The notes under the pieces: generated by a model
Databases searched by the model: none
What the model was told of the DNA's origin: nothing
The model's input: only the letters and a program-made list of their open reading frames with translations
Assembly (NCBI GenBank): GCA_016214145.1
Contig: JACRPA010000006.1
Coordinates: forward strand, 1-64,000
Direction: 5' to 3'
Length of the DNA: 64,000 bases
Source of the DNA: Rhodocyclales bacterium
Lineage (GTDB): Bacteria; Pseudomonadota; Gammaproteobacteria; Burkholderiales; Rhodocyclaceae
In this document: positions 17,674 through 25,962 of the stretch, in pieces
How the letters are laid out: each line of letters begins with the position of its first letter
How positions within the stretch are numbered: position 1 is the first letter of the stretch
Made by a program: the position numbers and the translations under genes

Positions 17674-17929
17674 AGCCGAGATCATCAACAAGCTCGGCCT
17701 GCACGCCCGCGCCTCGGCGAAGCTGACCCAGGCGGCGACGGCCTATGCCAGCGAGGTCTGGCTGGAGCGCAACGGCCGCCGCGTCAATGCCAAAAGCATC
17801 ATGGGCGTTATGATGCTGGCGGCCGGCAAGGGGTCGACCGTCATCGTCGAGACGGAAGGCGCCGACGCCGACGCCGCCCTGCAGGCCATCCTCAAGCTGA
17901 TTGCGGACAAGTTCGGCGAAGGGGAGTGA
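17660..17929 (+). CDS. ptsH: Phosphocarrier protein HPr
   Basis: A protein of 89 aa. NKLGLHARASAKLTQ places the phosphoryl-accepting His15, and NAKSIMGVMMLAAGKG places Ser46, the site used by HPr kinase where present. HPr passes phosphate from EI to EIIA. The gene sits between the EIIA gene and ptsI. Length and spacing of the motifs are those of a complete HPr. Confidence 0.97.
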   Translation: MPRAEAEIINKLGLHARASAKLTQAATAYASEVWLERNGRRVNAKSIMGVMMLAAGKGSTVIVETEGADADAALQAILKLIADKFGEGE

Positions 17930-17963
17930 GTCGCCCGATGCCCGCTCCCGTCTCGACGCTCCA

Positions 17964-19691
17964 ATGAGTTTTACCATCCACGGCCTCGCCGTATCCAACG
18001 GCATCGCCATCGGACATGCCCACCTGGTGTCGCATGCGACGCTCGAGGTCGAGCACTACGTCCTGCCCGGCCGTTTCGTCGACGAGGAAATCGTGCGCTT
18101 CGACGAGGCGGTGGCTGAAGTACAGGCCGAACTGGACGCCCTGATGGCCGGCACCGACCCCGGCGCGCCGGCCGAACTGACGGCCTTCATCGACCTGCAC
18201 CACATGCTGCTGGCCGATCCCTTGCTGATGGACGCGACGCGCCAGCTCATCCGCGAGCGGCGCTGCAACGCCGAGTGGGCGCTGGTGCAGCAACTGGAGC
18301 AGGTCGTCGAGCAGTTCGAGCAGATCGAGGACGAATACCTGCGCGAACGCAAGGCCGACATCGTGCAGGTGGTCGAGCGCGTGCTGAAGGTGCTCCTGGG
18401 CCATCCCGGACACCCGCCGAAACATGCCCGGGGCGAGCACCTCATCGTCGTCGCCCACGATCTGTCGCCGGCCGACACCCTCCAGTTCAAGCAGCTGAAG
18501 ATCGGCGGCTTCGTCACCGATCTGGGCGCCGCCACCTCGCACACCGCCATCGTCGCGCGCAGCCTGGCCATTCCGGCGGTGGTCGGCCTGCACCACGCCC
18601 GCCACCTGATCCGCGAGGACGACATGCTCATCGTCGACGGCACGCGCGGCGTGCTGATCGTCGATCCCGACCCGCGCGTGCTGGAGGAATACCGCCTGCG
18701 CCGCAGCGCGCTGGAACTGGAGCGGACCAAGCTCAAGCGCCTGAAGAAGTCGCGCGCGGCCACCCTCGACGGCGCGGAAATCGAACTGGCCGCCAACATC
18801 GAGCTGCCCGGCGACATCGGCCAGGTCAAGGCGGTCGACGCCGCCGGCATCGGACTGTTCCGCACCGAGTTCCTCTTCCTCAACCGCGACGGCATGCCCG
18901 GCGAGGAGGAGCAGTTCGCCGCCTACCGCAGCGTGGCGGAGGCCATGAGCGGCCGCCCGGTCGTCATCCGCACCCTGGACATCGGCGCCGACAAGAACCT
19001 GCGCGGCGTCGAGCGCACCGAGGCCAATCCGGCGCTGGGGCAGCGCGCCATCCGCTACTGCCTGGCCGAGCCGCAGCTGTTTCTCACGCAGCTGCGCGCC
19101 ATCCTGCGCGCATCGAGCCACGGCAGGATCAAGGTGCTCGTGCCGATGCTGGCGCATGCGCACGAGATCGAGCAGACCCTGGCCCTGATCGCGCAGGCCA
19201 AGGAGCAGCTGCGCGGCCGCGGCCAGCCCTTCGACGAAGGCATAGAGGTGGGCGGCATGATCGAAATCCCCGCCGCCGCGCTGGCGCTGGGCGTGTTCCT
19301 GGAAAAACTGGATTTTCTCTCGATCGGCACCAACGACCTCATCCAGTACACCCTGGCCATCGATCGCACCGACGAGGCGGTGGCGCATCTTTACGACCCG
19401 CTGCACCCGGCCGTGCTGCGCCTGATCGCCCATACCATCCGGGCCGGAGAGCGTGCCGGCCGGCCGGTGGCGGTATGCGGCGAAATGGCGGGCGATCCCC
19501 GCCTGACGCGCCTGCTGCTCGGCATGGGCCTGCGCCAGTTCTCCATGCATCCGGCGCAGGTCCTCGAGGTGAAGCAGGAGGTGCTGCGGAGCAATCTCGC
19601 CGAGTTGCGCCGCAAGGTGTCCCGCCTGCTGGATACGGACGATCCGGCCAAGCTGCGCCAGCAACTGGAGCGCCTGAATGCCGCAAATTGA
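17964..19691 (+). CDS. ptsI: Phosphoenolpyruvate--protein phosphotransferase (EI)
   Basis: A protein of 575 aa, the normal EI length, starting MSFTIHGLAVSNGIAIGHAH. The N-terminal HPr-binding and phosphohistidine domain carries GAATSHTAIVARSLAIPAVV with His193. The C-terminal PEP-binding barrel has GIGLFRTEFLFLNRD, RTLDIGADKN, and VGGMIEIPAAALALGVFLEK with DFLSIGTNDLIQYTLAIDRT; the cysteine of AVCGEMAGDP is the expected catalytic acid. It takes phosphate from PEP and passes it to HPr. It begins 34 bases after ptsH. Confidence 0.97.
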   Translation: MSFTIHGLAVSNGIAIGHAHLVSHATLEVEHYVLPGRFVDEEIVRFDEAVAEVQAELDALMAGTDPGAPAELTAFIDLHHMLLADPLLMDATRQLIRERRCNAEWALVQQLEQVVEQFEQIEDEYLRERKADIVQVVERVLKVLLGHPGHPPKHARGEHLIVVAHDLSPADTLQFKQLKIGGFVTDLGAATSHTAIVARSLAIPAVVGLHHARHLIREDDMLIVDGTRGVLIVDPDPRVLEEYRLRRSALELERTKLKRLKKSRAATLDGAEIELAANIELPGDIGQVKAVDAAGIGLFRTEFLFLNRDGMPGEEEQFAAYRSVAEAMSGRPVVIRTLDIGADKNLRGVERTEANPALGQRAIRYCLAEPQLFLTQLRAILRASSHGRIKVLVPMLAHAHEIEQTLALIAQAKEQLRGRGQPFDEGIEVGGMIEIPAAALALGVFLEKLDFLSIGTNDLIQYTLAIDRTDEAVAHLYDPLHPAVLRLIAHTIRAGERAGRPVAVCGEMAGDPRLTRLLLGMGLRQFSMHPAQVLEVKQEVLRSNLAELRRKVSRLLDTDDPAKLRQQLERLNAAN

Positions 19692-19723
19692 CAAGCCGCG
19701 CCGGCCAAGGTAACTTTGCCCCA

Positions 19724-19780
19724 CAGCGCCGATTTGAACGTCAGCTTGCGGGCGCTTAAAAAATACGGCTAAAGCGAGGG
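19724..19780 (+). promoter_or_regulatory. SAM-II (SAM-alpha) riboswitch upstream of metX
   Basis: P1 is AGCGCC (19725-19730) paired with GGCGCT (19751-19756). The conserved single-stranded and pseudoknot blocks follow in order: GATTTGAAC after the first arm, GCTTGC before the second arm, TTAAA just after it, and GCTAAAG at 19768-19774, as in the SAM-II consensus recalled from Rfam RF00521. It lies directly before metX, the usual target. Binding of S-adenosylmethionine should reduce metX expression. Confidence 0.9.
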
Positions 19781-19782
19781 CG

Positions 19783-19816
19783 ACCCAGTCCAGCTTTGCA
19801 GCCGGCTGGGTTTTTT
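19783..19816 (+). terminator. Riboswitch terminator / expression platform
   Basis: ACCCAG.CC pairs with GGCTGGGT around a 12-14 base loop and is followed by six T. It begins three bases past the riboswitch and ends six bases before the metX ATG. There is no clear Shine-Dalgarno in the few bases between, so the stem may act on both transcription and translation. Confidence 0.8.
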
Positions 19817-19821
19817 ATTGC

Positions 19822-20952
19822 ATGAACACGACGAAGAACAGCGTAGGAGAGGCAACGCCGCAGCGGGCGCATTTCGACACGCCCCTCGCCCTGTCGGGCG
19901 GGGCGCTGCTGCCGGCGTTCGATCTCGTCTATGAAACCTACGGCGAGCTGAATGCGTCGCGTTCGAACGCGGTATTGGTCTGCCATGCCCTGTCGGGCAA
20001 CCACCATGTCGCCGGCTGGCACGCGGACAACCCGAAGAACCTCGGCTGGTGGGACAACCTCATCGGCCCCGGCAAGCCGCTCGACACGCGCAAGTTCTTC
20101 GTCGTTGGCGTGAACAACCTCGGCGGCTGCTACGGCTCCACCGGCCCCGTGTCGAACAATCCGGCCACCGGCAAACCCTGGGGCGCCGATTTTCCGGTGG
20201 TCATCGTCGAGGACTGGGTGGCAGCCCAGGCCCGGCTGGCCGACCGGCTCGGCATCGACACCTGGGCGGCGGTGATCGGCGGCAGCCTGGGCGGCATGCA
20301 GGCGATGCAATGGACGCTGGATTATCCGGAGCGCATCCGCCACGCGGTGGTGATCGCCTCCGCGCCGAAACTCACGGCGCAAAATATCGCCTTCAACGAA
20401 GTGGCGCGTCAGGCCATCCTGACCGACCCGGACTTCCACGGCGGCCATTACTGCGAGCATGGCGTCGTGCCGGCGCGCGGCCTGAGGCTGGCGCGCATGC
20501 TTGGCCACATCACCTACCTGTCCGACGATCAGATGGCGGAGAAGTTCGGCCGCAAGCTGCGCCAGGAGGATCTGCAGTTCAATTACGGCGTGGATTTCGA
20601 GATCGAGTCCTATCTGCGCTACCAGGGCGACAAGTTCGCCGGCTTCTTCGACGCCAACACCTACCTCATCACCACCAAGGCGCTCGACTACTACGACCCG
20701 GCGCGCGCCTTCGACGGCAATCTGGCCGCGGCGCTGGCCCGCGCGCGCGCGGATTTCCTCGTCGTGTCCTTTTCGACCGACTGGCGCTTCGCGCCCGAGC
20801 GTTCGCGCGAGATCGTCTTCGGCCTTGTGCATAACGGTCTGAATGCGAGCTACGCCGAGATCGAATGCAGCGCCGGCCACGATTCCTTCCTGCTCGACGA
20901 CCCGCACTACCATGCGGTGCTGCGGGCGTATTTCGAGGGGATTGCGGTATGA
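19822..20952 (+). CDS. metX: Homoserine O-acyltransferase MetX
   Basis: A protein of 376 aa, alpha/beta hydrolase fold. [12 protein letters not shown] (about 98-109) and the nucleophile elbow [12 protein letters not shown] with catalytic Ser155 are clear; the aspartate lies in [10 protein letters not shown] and the histidine in [14 protein letters not shown] near the C-terminus. It acylates homoserine at the first committed step to methionine. Whether it uses acetyl-CoA or succinyl-CoA cannot be settled by eye; betaproteobacterial MetX proteins are often succinyltransferases. It is controlled by the SAM-II riboswitch upstream and followed by metW. Confidence 0.95.
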   Translation: MNTTKNSVGEATPQRAHFDTPLALSGGALLPAFDLVYETYGELNASRSNAVLVCHALSGNHHVAGWHADNPKNLGWWDNLIGPGKPLDTRKFFVVGVNNLGGCYGSTGPVSNNPATGKPWGADFPVVIVEDWVAAQARLADRLGIDTWAAVIGGSLGGMQAMQWTLDYPERIRHAVVIASAPKLTAQNIAFNEVARQAILTDPDFHGGHYCEHGVVPARGLRLARMLGHITYLSDDQMAEKFGRKLRQEDLQFNYGVDFEIESYLRYQGDKFAGFFDANTYLITTKALDYYDPARAFDGNLAAALARARADFLVVSFSTDWRFAPERSREIVFGLVHNGLNASYAEIECSAGHDSFLLDDPHYHAVLRAYFEGIAV

Positions 20953-21062
20953 GCAGGGAGCAGGGGCCCCGCCTGGCGGGGATGCGACCGGCCGCGAATG
21001 CCGCAAGCCGCCGACAGTGCAGCTTTGATTTCTGCGGCGACAGCTCGGAGGCGGCGGTATGA
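20944..21062 (+). repeat. Direct 9-bp repeats bounding an insert between metX and metW
   Basis: GCGGTATGA occurs at 20944-20952, containing the metX stop, and again at 21054-21062, containing the metW start. The 101 bases between are absent from an ideal metX/metW ATGA overlap. The insert contains a CCCCGCCTGGCGGGG hairpin. It can also be read as a 37-residue frame that overlaps both neighbours by ATGA, so coupling of translation may persist. Confidence 0.65.
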
Positions 21063-21658
21063 CCAACGTCCTCGGCCGCTTCGACTTCGACGTCATCGCC
21101 GACTGGATCAGGCCGGGCGAGAAGGTGCTCGACCTGGGTTGCGGCGACGGCAGCCTCCTGCGCTACCTGAAGGACGAGAAGGGCGTGCTCGGCTATGGCG
21201 CGGACAACGATCCCGGCAACGTTCTCGCCTGCATCCGCAACGGCGTGAACGTCATCCAGATCAACCTGGAAGCGGGCCTGTCCGGCTTCGAGGACGGCTT
21301 CTTCGACCACGTCGTGATGTCGCTTTCCCTGCAGACGGTCCGTCACACGGAGCAGATGCTGGCGGAGATGCTGCGCGTCGGCCGCGAGGCGGTGGTGAGC
21401 TTCCCCAACTTCGGCCAGCGCAGCCATCGCGAGGCGATCGCCCTCGGCCGCATGCCGGTGTCGAAGACCCTGCCCTACCAGTGGTACAACTCGCCCAACG
21501 TGCGCTTCTTCACCATGGCCGATTTCGAGGCCTTGTGCGCGGAGCGCGGCATCGCCATCCGCGAGCGCCTGGCCTTCGAAGGCGAAAACGTCGTCACCGA
21601 GGATCCCAACCTCAACGCCAGCATCGCCGTCTACCGGCTGGGCAGAAATAACTTGTAG
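21059..21658 (+). CDS. metW: Methionine biosynthesis protein MetW
   Basis: A protein of 199 aa, class I SAM-methyltransferase fold: KVLDLGCGDGSLLRYLKDEK is motif I (about 22-41), with the MetW-specific SLSLQTVRHTEQMLAEMLRV and VSFPNFGQRSHR following. MetW partners MetX in many proteobacteria and is needed for full homoserine acylation; methyl transfer by it has not been shown. The stop codon TAG is the first part of a REP element (21654-21711). Confidence 0.94.
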   Translation: MTNVLGRFDFDVIADWIRPGEKVLDLGCGDGSLLRYLKDEKGVLGYGADNDPGNVLACIRNGVNVIQINLEAGLSGFEDGFFDHVVMSLSLQTVRHTEQMLAEMLRVGREAVVSFPNFGQRSHREAIALGRMPVSKTLPYQWYNSPNVRFFTMADFEALCAERGIAIRERLAFEGENVVTEDPNLNASIAVYRLGRNNL

Positions 21659-21711
21659 GAGCGGGCTTGCCCGCGATTCGACGCCAAATCGCCGGCAAGC
21701 CGGCTCCTACA
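21654..21711. repeat. REP/BIME element, TGTAGGAGCGGGCTTGCCCG family
   Basis: TGTAGGAGCGGGCTTGCCCG opens the element and CCGGCAAGCCGGCTCCTACA closes it in inverted orientation, with GCGATTCG toward the middle. This closely resembles the REP sequences known from Pseudomonas. The TGTAG at the left end supplies the metW stop codon. Confidence 0.9.
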
Positions 21712-21730
21712 GCGGTTAGAATGCCGCCGG

Positions 21731-23008
21731 ATGACAAATTCAAACAAGCCGTCGGTGTTCGCGGCATTGCTCAACCGGCGCATGCTGATCTGCGTGTTCA
21801 CCGGCTTTTCCTCCGGCCTGCCGCTGTTCATCCTGCTCAACCTGCTGCCGGCCTGGCTGAAGACCGAGGGGCTGAGCCTGACCGCCATCGGCGCGCTGAC
21901 GCTGGTGCAGATGCCCTACACCTGGAAGTTCCTCTGGTCGCCCCTGCTCGACCGCTACGCCCTGCCGCTGCTGGGACGCCGGCGCGGCTGGATGCTGCTC
22001 ACGCAGATCGGGCTGCTGGTGTCGGTGGCCGCCTTCGGCCTGCTCTCGCCGCAGGCCGACCTCGGCTGGGTGGTGCTGTGCTCGGCGGCGGTGGCCTTCC
22101 TCTCGGCGACGCAGGACATCGCGCTCGATGCCTATCGCCGCGAGCTGCTGCTGGAGGCCGAGCTGGGCCTCGGCAATGCGGTGCATGTGAACGCCTACAA
22201 GATCGCCGGCCTGGTGCCGGGATCGCTCTCGCTCATCCTGGCCGATCACCTGCCCTGGCTGCAGGTGTTCGTCGTCACCGCGCTGTTCATGCTGCCGGGC
22301 ATGGCGATGACCCTGCTGGTGCGCGAGCCGGCTGCCGCGCTCGCCGCGCCGAAGACCCTGCAGGAAGCGGTGGTGGCTCCGTTTCGGGAATTCATCGGAC
22401 GCAACGGCTGGCGCGAGGCCCTCTACGTGCTGGCTTTCATTTTCCTCTACAAGCTGGGCGACTCGATGTGCACGGCGCTGGCCACGCCGTTCTATCTCGA
22501 AATGGGCTTCTCGAAATCGGACATCGGCCTGGTGGCCAAGCACGCCGGTCTCTGGCCGAGCGTCATCGGCGGCCTGCTCGGTGGATTGTGGATGGTGCGC
22601 CTGGGCATCAACCGGGCGCTGTGGATCTTCGGCGCGGTTCAGATGGCGGCGATCCTCGGCTTTGCCTGGCTCGCCTGGCTGGGGCCGCAGGCCGGCATCG
22701 GGGCGAACGAAAGGCTTTCCCTGGCCGTCGTGATCGGCATCGAGGCCCTCGGCGTCGGCCTCGGCACGGCGGCCTTCGTCGCCTTCATCGCACGCACCAC
22801 CCATCCCGCCTACACGGCGACCCAGTTCGCCCTGTTCACCAGCCTGATGGCGGTGCCGCGCACTTTCATCAACGCCACCACCGGCTGGCTGGTCGGGCAG
22901 ATCGGCTGGTTCAATTTCTTCCTGTTGTGCACCGTGCTGGCGCTGCCGGGCATGCTGCTGCTTTTTCGGGTGGCGCCCTGGAACGAGCGGTCCGGGTCGG
23001 GCGATTAG
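21731..23008 (+). CDS. ampG: AmpG family muropeptide permease (MFS)
   Basis: A protein of 425 aa with about 12 membrane spans. FTGFSSGLPLFILLNLLPAW, then TWKFLWSPLLDRYALPLLGR and SATQDIALDAYRREL are AmpG-type MFS signatures. It imports anhydromuropeptides from the periplasm for cell-wall recycling and, in some bacteria, for beta-lactamase signalling. It is a single gene preceded by a REP element; its 3' end overlaps the convergent gene by four bases. Confidence 0.92.
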   Translation: MTNSNKPSVFAALLNRRMLICVFTGFSSGLPLFILLNLLPAWLKTEGLSLTAIGALTLVQMPYTWKFLWSPLLDRYALPLLGRRRGWMLLTQIGLLVSVAAFGLLSPQADLGWVVLCSAAVAFLSATQDIALDAYRRELLLEAELGLGNAVHVNAYKIAGLVPGSLSLILADHLPWLQVFVVTALFMLPGMAMTLLVREPAAALAAPKTLQEAVVAPFREFIGRNGWREALYVLAFIFLYKLGDSMCTALATPFYLEMGFSKSDIGLVAKHAGLWPSVIGGLLGGLWMVRLGINRALWIFGAVQMAAILGFAWLAWLGPQAGIGANERLSLAVVIGIEALGVGLGTAAFVAFIARTTHPAYTATQFALFTSLMAVPRTFINATTGWLVGQIGWFNFFLLCTVLALPGMLLLFRVAPWNERSGSGD

Positions 23009-23346
23009 GAACGCGCGCCGCGGCGGCGGTCCAGCCACCAGGCCAGCAGGGGCAGCATCAGCATGGAGCCGGGCACGGCCAGGGCGACAAGATAGGGCGA
23101 GATCTGCGACAGCGCATTCAGCCGATCCCTCAGTTCCCTGCGCTCGTCGGCGGTCCAGCGGCTGCCATTGCGCTGCTTCATCAGCAGCGGCATCAGTCCC
23201 CGCGCCTTGAGCACTTCGCCCAGAAGATAGTCGCGTTCCCGTTTTTGCGCATCGAGGATGGGGCGGAAGAAGCCAGGACGCTGACGCCGGCCGTCGGCAG
23301 CGGCAACTTCGGCGGCACGACGCTCGCCATGCGGAGGGTGCGGCAT
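23005..23346 (-). CDS. Conserved hypothetical, LETM1-like C-terminal segment
   Basis: A protein of 113 aa with a basic N-terminus, then LLGEVLKARGLMPLLMKQRN, RWTADERRELRDRLNALSQI and SPYLVALAVPGSMLMLPLLA, ending WWLDRRRGARS. The last part has one membrane span or hairpin (about 82-103) and recalls LETM1-related proteins, but the match is from memory and the function is open. It is downstream of the yqjK-like gene with 5 bases between, so it is probably in the same transcript as the elaB-yqjE-yqjK group. Confidence 0.6.
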   Translation of the reverse strand: MPHPPHGERRAAEVAAADGRRQRPGFFRPILDAQKRERDYLLGEVLKARGLMPLLMKQRNGSRWTADERRELRDRLNALSQISPYLVALAVPGSMLMLPLLAWWLDRRRGARS

Positions 23347-23351
23347 GGCGG

Positions 23352-23654
23352 TCAGTGGGCGGGCAGGATCGATTCGACGGCGCCGCGCAGGCGACGCAGG
23401 GACCGCCAGAGGAAGAAGCCGCGCCTGGCCCAGCGGAAGAAAGCGCGCGGCCTGGCGACGGCGAGTGCGACGCCAATGCCGGCCAGCCATTCCGGATGGG
23501 CCTTGGCCCACCGTACGCCGGCGCGGATCTTTTCAGCAGCGGCAAAGGCGGGGGTAGTCGACTCGAGCGCCTGCATGATCATGACGCGCTGCGCTGCAGC
23601 CTGAAGCTGCAGCCGCTGCTTCTTCAGCGCTAGTTCAATGAATTTCGGATTCAT
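23352..23654 (-). CDS. YqjK-like protein
   Basis: A protein of 100 aa beginning MNPKFIELALKKQRLQLQAA, an N-terminal basic helix, then a central segment AHPEWLAGIGVALAVARPRA that may enter the membrane, and a basic C-terminus. YqjK follows yqjD and yqjE in many proteobacteria; function unknown. Its start overlaps the end of the yqjE-like gene by 20 bases, which fits a coupled operon. Confidence 0.7.
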   Translation of the reverse strand: MNPKFIELALKKQRLQLQAAAQRVMIMQALESTTPAFAAAEKIRAGVRWAKAHPEWLAGIGVALAVARPRAFFRWARRGFFLWRSLRRLRGAVESILPAH

Positions 23655-24033
23655 TGTCCGGCCGGACCATCTCGCGATCCTGTGCCAGTTCGGAAATGCT
23701 GGCGGCGAACAGGCGCGACCCCTGGCGCCCGATACGGGCGGCGGCCAGGGCCGCGATGATGCCGATCGAGAGGAAGATGGCGGCGAACACGCCCAGCGCC
23801 AGAAGGCGATGGGCGTCCCAGAGCAGTACCGTCAGAAACAACGCCAGCAGGACGATGCCGAAGCCGAGGAAGAAGAAAGCCGCAGCGGCGAAGCCGAGCA
23901 GCGAGCCGAGGCGAAGCTTCTCCTCCTGAACCTCGGTGGCGAGGAGCTCCAGGCGCGTCTGCAGAATGCCCAGTGCCCCGGCTGCGTAGCCGCGCAGCCG
24001 CGAACCCAGGCTTTTGCCCGGTGCGGGCGCCAT
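23635..24033 (-). CDS. YqjE family (phage holin superfamily) membrane protein
   Basis: A protein of 132 aa: RLRGYAAGALGILQTRLELL and ATEVQEEKLRLGSLLGFAAA, then two adjacent membrane helices (about 45-70 and 77-98). This is the pattern of YqjE (DUF1469/holin superfamily III). It lies between the ElaB/YqjD-type gene and the yqjK-like gene. It may help ribosome or membrane stress responses with ElaB, but no direct role is known. Confidence 0.82.
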   Translation of the reverse strand: MAPAPGKSLGSRLRGYAAGALGILQTRLELLATEVQEEKLRLGSLLGFAAAAFFFLGFGIVLLALFLTVLLWDAHRLLALGVFAAIFLSIGIIAALAAARIGRQGSRLFAASISELAQDREMVRPDNESEIH

Positions 24034-24047
24034 GCTTCAGGAAGCGA

Positions 24048-24359
24048 TCAGCGGCGGCCGATGAGCAGGCCGACGATGAAGCCGATGCCGGCGGCAATGC
24101 CGATCGAGCGCCACGGGTTGTCGTGAACGTAGTCGTCCGTCGCGCGGGCGACCTGCTTGGTCCGTTCCATGACGGCGGCCTGGGCTTCGGCCAGGCTCTG
24201 GCGGGCGCTGATCAGGTGGTCCTGCAGCTTGGCGCGCAGATCGGCCATTTTCTCGCCCGCCTGTCCGGCGGTGGCCTTGAGGATTTCCTCGGCATCGGCG
24301 ACGACGACCTTGAGGTCGGCGATGAGCTTTTCCTTGTTGACTTCGGTCATTTCGGGCAT
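24048..24359 (-). CDS. ElaB/YqjD family membrane-anchored ribosome-binding protein
   Basis: A protein of 103 aa of the DUF883 type: an N-terminal amphipathic helix with DLKVVVADAEEILKATAGQA, then a long helix, then the signature DDYVHDNPWRSIGIAAGIGF with a C-terminal membrane anchor ending VGLLIGRR. In E. coli, ElaB and YqjD tie ribosomes to the inner membrane in stationary phase. First gene of the yqjE-yqjK-containing operon. Confidence 0.9.
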   Translation of the reverse strand: MPEMTEVNKEKLIADLKVVVADAEEILKATAGQAGEKMADLRAKLQDHLISARQSLAEAQAAVMERTKQVARATDDYVHDNPWRSIGIAAGIGFIVGLLIGRR

Positions 24360-24436
24360 GGTGCACCTCTCCGCGTGAATGGCAATTATTCCAGTCGAAG
24401 GCTACCGATTTTCACGGACGATGGCAAATACCCCGG

Positions 24437-25303
24437 TCAACCGGCGTCATAATCGTAGTCGATGATCAGTGGGGCGTGATCGGAGAACCATGTCTCCTTG
24501 TAGACCGTCGCCCGGCATGCGGCAGCGGCCAGATCGGGGGTGGCGATGTGGTAGTCGATGCGCCAGCCGACGTTCTTTGCGCGGGCCTGGCCGCGGTTCG
24601 ACCACCAGGTGTAGGCCTCCCCCTCGGCGTCCGGGTGCAGGCGCCGGTAGACATCGGCGAAGCCGGCCGGACCGAAGACCTCGCCGATCCATGCGCGTTC
24701 CTCGGGCAGGAAGCCGGAGTTCTTCAGGTTGCCTTTCCAGTTCCTGAGATCGATTTCCTTGTGGGCGATGTTCCAGTCGCCGCACAGCAGGACTTCGCGG
24801 CCGGAGCTTCTGAGCTGTTCCAGGTGGGGCCGGAAATGGGCGAGGAAGCGGAATTTCGCCTCCTGCCGCTCGGGCGACGAGGAACCGGAAGGCAGGTAGA
24901 CCGAAACCACGGACAGCCTGCCGAACACCGCCTCGATGTAGCGCCCCTCGGCATCGAACTCGGGAACGCCGAAGCCCTCGATGACCTGCTCGGGCTGGCG
25001 CCGGCTGTACAGGCCGACCCCGCTGTAGCCCTTCTTTTCGGCGTAATGGAAATAACCGAAGTACCCCTCGGGATTGAGGAAGTCATGGCGCATCTCAGCG
25101 CCCGCCCGGCCGCCCGAAGGGCGCTGAGCACCCCCTCGGGGGGCAGCGAACGAAGTGAGCGTGGGGGTTCTCATCTCGCCGACCTGGGCCTTGAGTTCCT
25201 GCAGGCAGACGATGTCGGCATCCTGGCGCGCGAGCCAGTCGAAGAAGCCCTTGCGGGCGGCCGAGCGGATGCCGTTCAGGTTCAGGGTTATGATACGCAG
25301 CAT
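24437..25303 (-). CDS. xthA: Exodeoxyribonuclease III with a 27-residue insertion
   Basis: A protein of 288 aa with the Exo III fold: [33 protein letters not shown] (metal-binding Glu), [35 protein letters not shown] (catalytic Asp and Asn), [11 protein letters not shown] and [15 protein letters not shown] (catalytic Asp-His). It cuts at abasic sites and trims 3' ends. Between LKAQVGEM and RHDFLNPEG, an extra stretch (about residues 45-71) is encoded by an 81-base palindromic repeat; without it the protein would be 261 aa, the normal length. It is divergent from pyrE. Confidence 0.92.
   Translation of the reverse strand: MLRIITLNLNGIRSAARKGFFDWLARQDADIVCLQELKAQVGEMRTPTLTSFAAPRGGAQRPSGGRAGAEMRHDFLNPEGYFGYFHYAEKKGYSGVGLYSRRQPEQVIEGFGVPEFDAEGRYIEAVFGRLSVVSVYLPSGSSSPERQEAKFRFLAHFRPHLEQLRSSGREVLLCGDWNIAHKEIDLRNWKGNLKNSGFLPEERAWIGEVFGPAGFADVYRRLHPDAEGEAYTWWSNRGQARAKNVGWRIDYHIATPDLAAAACRATVYKETWFSDHAPLIIDYDYDAG
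25091..25177. repeat. In-frame palindromic repeat inside xthA
   Basis: CATCTC (25091-25096 and 25172-25177) bounds 75 bases containing GGCCGCCCGAAGGGCGCTGA, CCCCCTCGGGGGG and the stretch CAGCGAACGAAGTGAGCG. These motifs are those of intergenic repeats widespread in betaproteobacteria. The period between the two CATCTC copies is 81 bases, that is 27 codons, so the frame is kept. Confidence 0.88.
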
Positions 25304-25326
25304 TGCTGGTCGTCCGGGTGGGGAAT

Positions 25327-25962
25327 ATGGATTGTAGCGGCGAGTTCATCGCTTTTGCGGTCGAGACGGGGGTGCTGCGTTTCGGCGAGTTCAAGACCAA
25401 GGCGGGCCGGCTGAGCCCGTATTTCTTCAATGCCGGGCTGTTCAACGACGGCGCCTCGCTCAACCGGCTGACCGATTTCTACGCCCGCGCCATCCTCGCT
25501 TCGCAGCTGTCCTGCGACATGCTGTTCGGCCCGGCCTACAAGGGCATTCCGCTGGTGGCCGGAACGGCCATCGCCCTGGCCCAAAAAGGGCGCAATCTGC
25601 CGTATTGCTTCAACCGGAAGGAAGCCAAGGACCACGGCGAGGGGGGCACCCTGATCGGCGCCCCGCCTGCCGGACGGGTGCTCATTGTCGACGACGTCAT
25701 CTCGGCCGGCACCTCGGTGCGCGAGTCGGTGGAACTGATCCGCGCCGCCGGCGCCACTCCGTGCGGGGTACTCATCGCGCTGGATCGCATGGAGCGCGGC
25801 CAGGGGGAACGCTCCGCCGTGCAGGAAGTGCGGCAGGCTTATGCCATGCCGGTCGTGGCGGTGGCGACTTTGGACGACCTGCTGGCCTACCTTGGCGGCC
25901 GGCCGGAACTGGCGCAGAATTTGCAAGCGGTACTGCAATACCGACAACAATACGGAATATGA
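25327..25962 (+). CDS. pyrE: Orotate phosphoribosyltransferase
   Basis: A protein of 211 aa from the ATG at 25327; an ATG eight codons upstream (25303) is also in frame but overlaps the xthA start. It has [33 protein letters not shown] and the PRPP-binding motif [20 protein letters not shown] (about 120-139). It makes orotidine 5'-phosphate in pyrimidine synthesis. The 3' end overlaps the next gene by four bases (ATGA). Confidence 0.96.
   Translation: MDCSGEFIAFAVETGVLRFGEFKTKAGRLSPYFFNAGLFNDGASLNRLTDFYARAILASQLSCDMLFGPAYKGIPLVAGTAIALAQKGRNLPYCFNRKEAKDHGEGGTLIGAPPAGRVLIVDDVISAGTSVRESVELIRAAGATPCGVLIALDRMERGQGERSAVQEVRQAYAMPVVAVATLDDLLAYLGGRPELAQNLQAVLQYRQQYGI

Noticed and set aside
21059-21658. 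metW as a ubiquinone or tRNA methyltransferase
   Set aside because: The SLSLQTVRHT and SFPNFGQRSHR blocks and the place after metX are specific to MetW.
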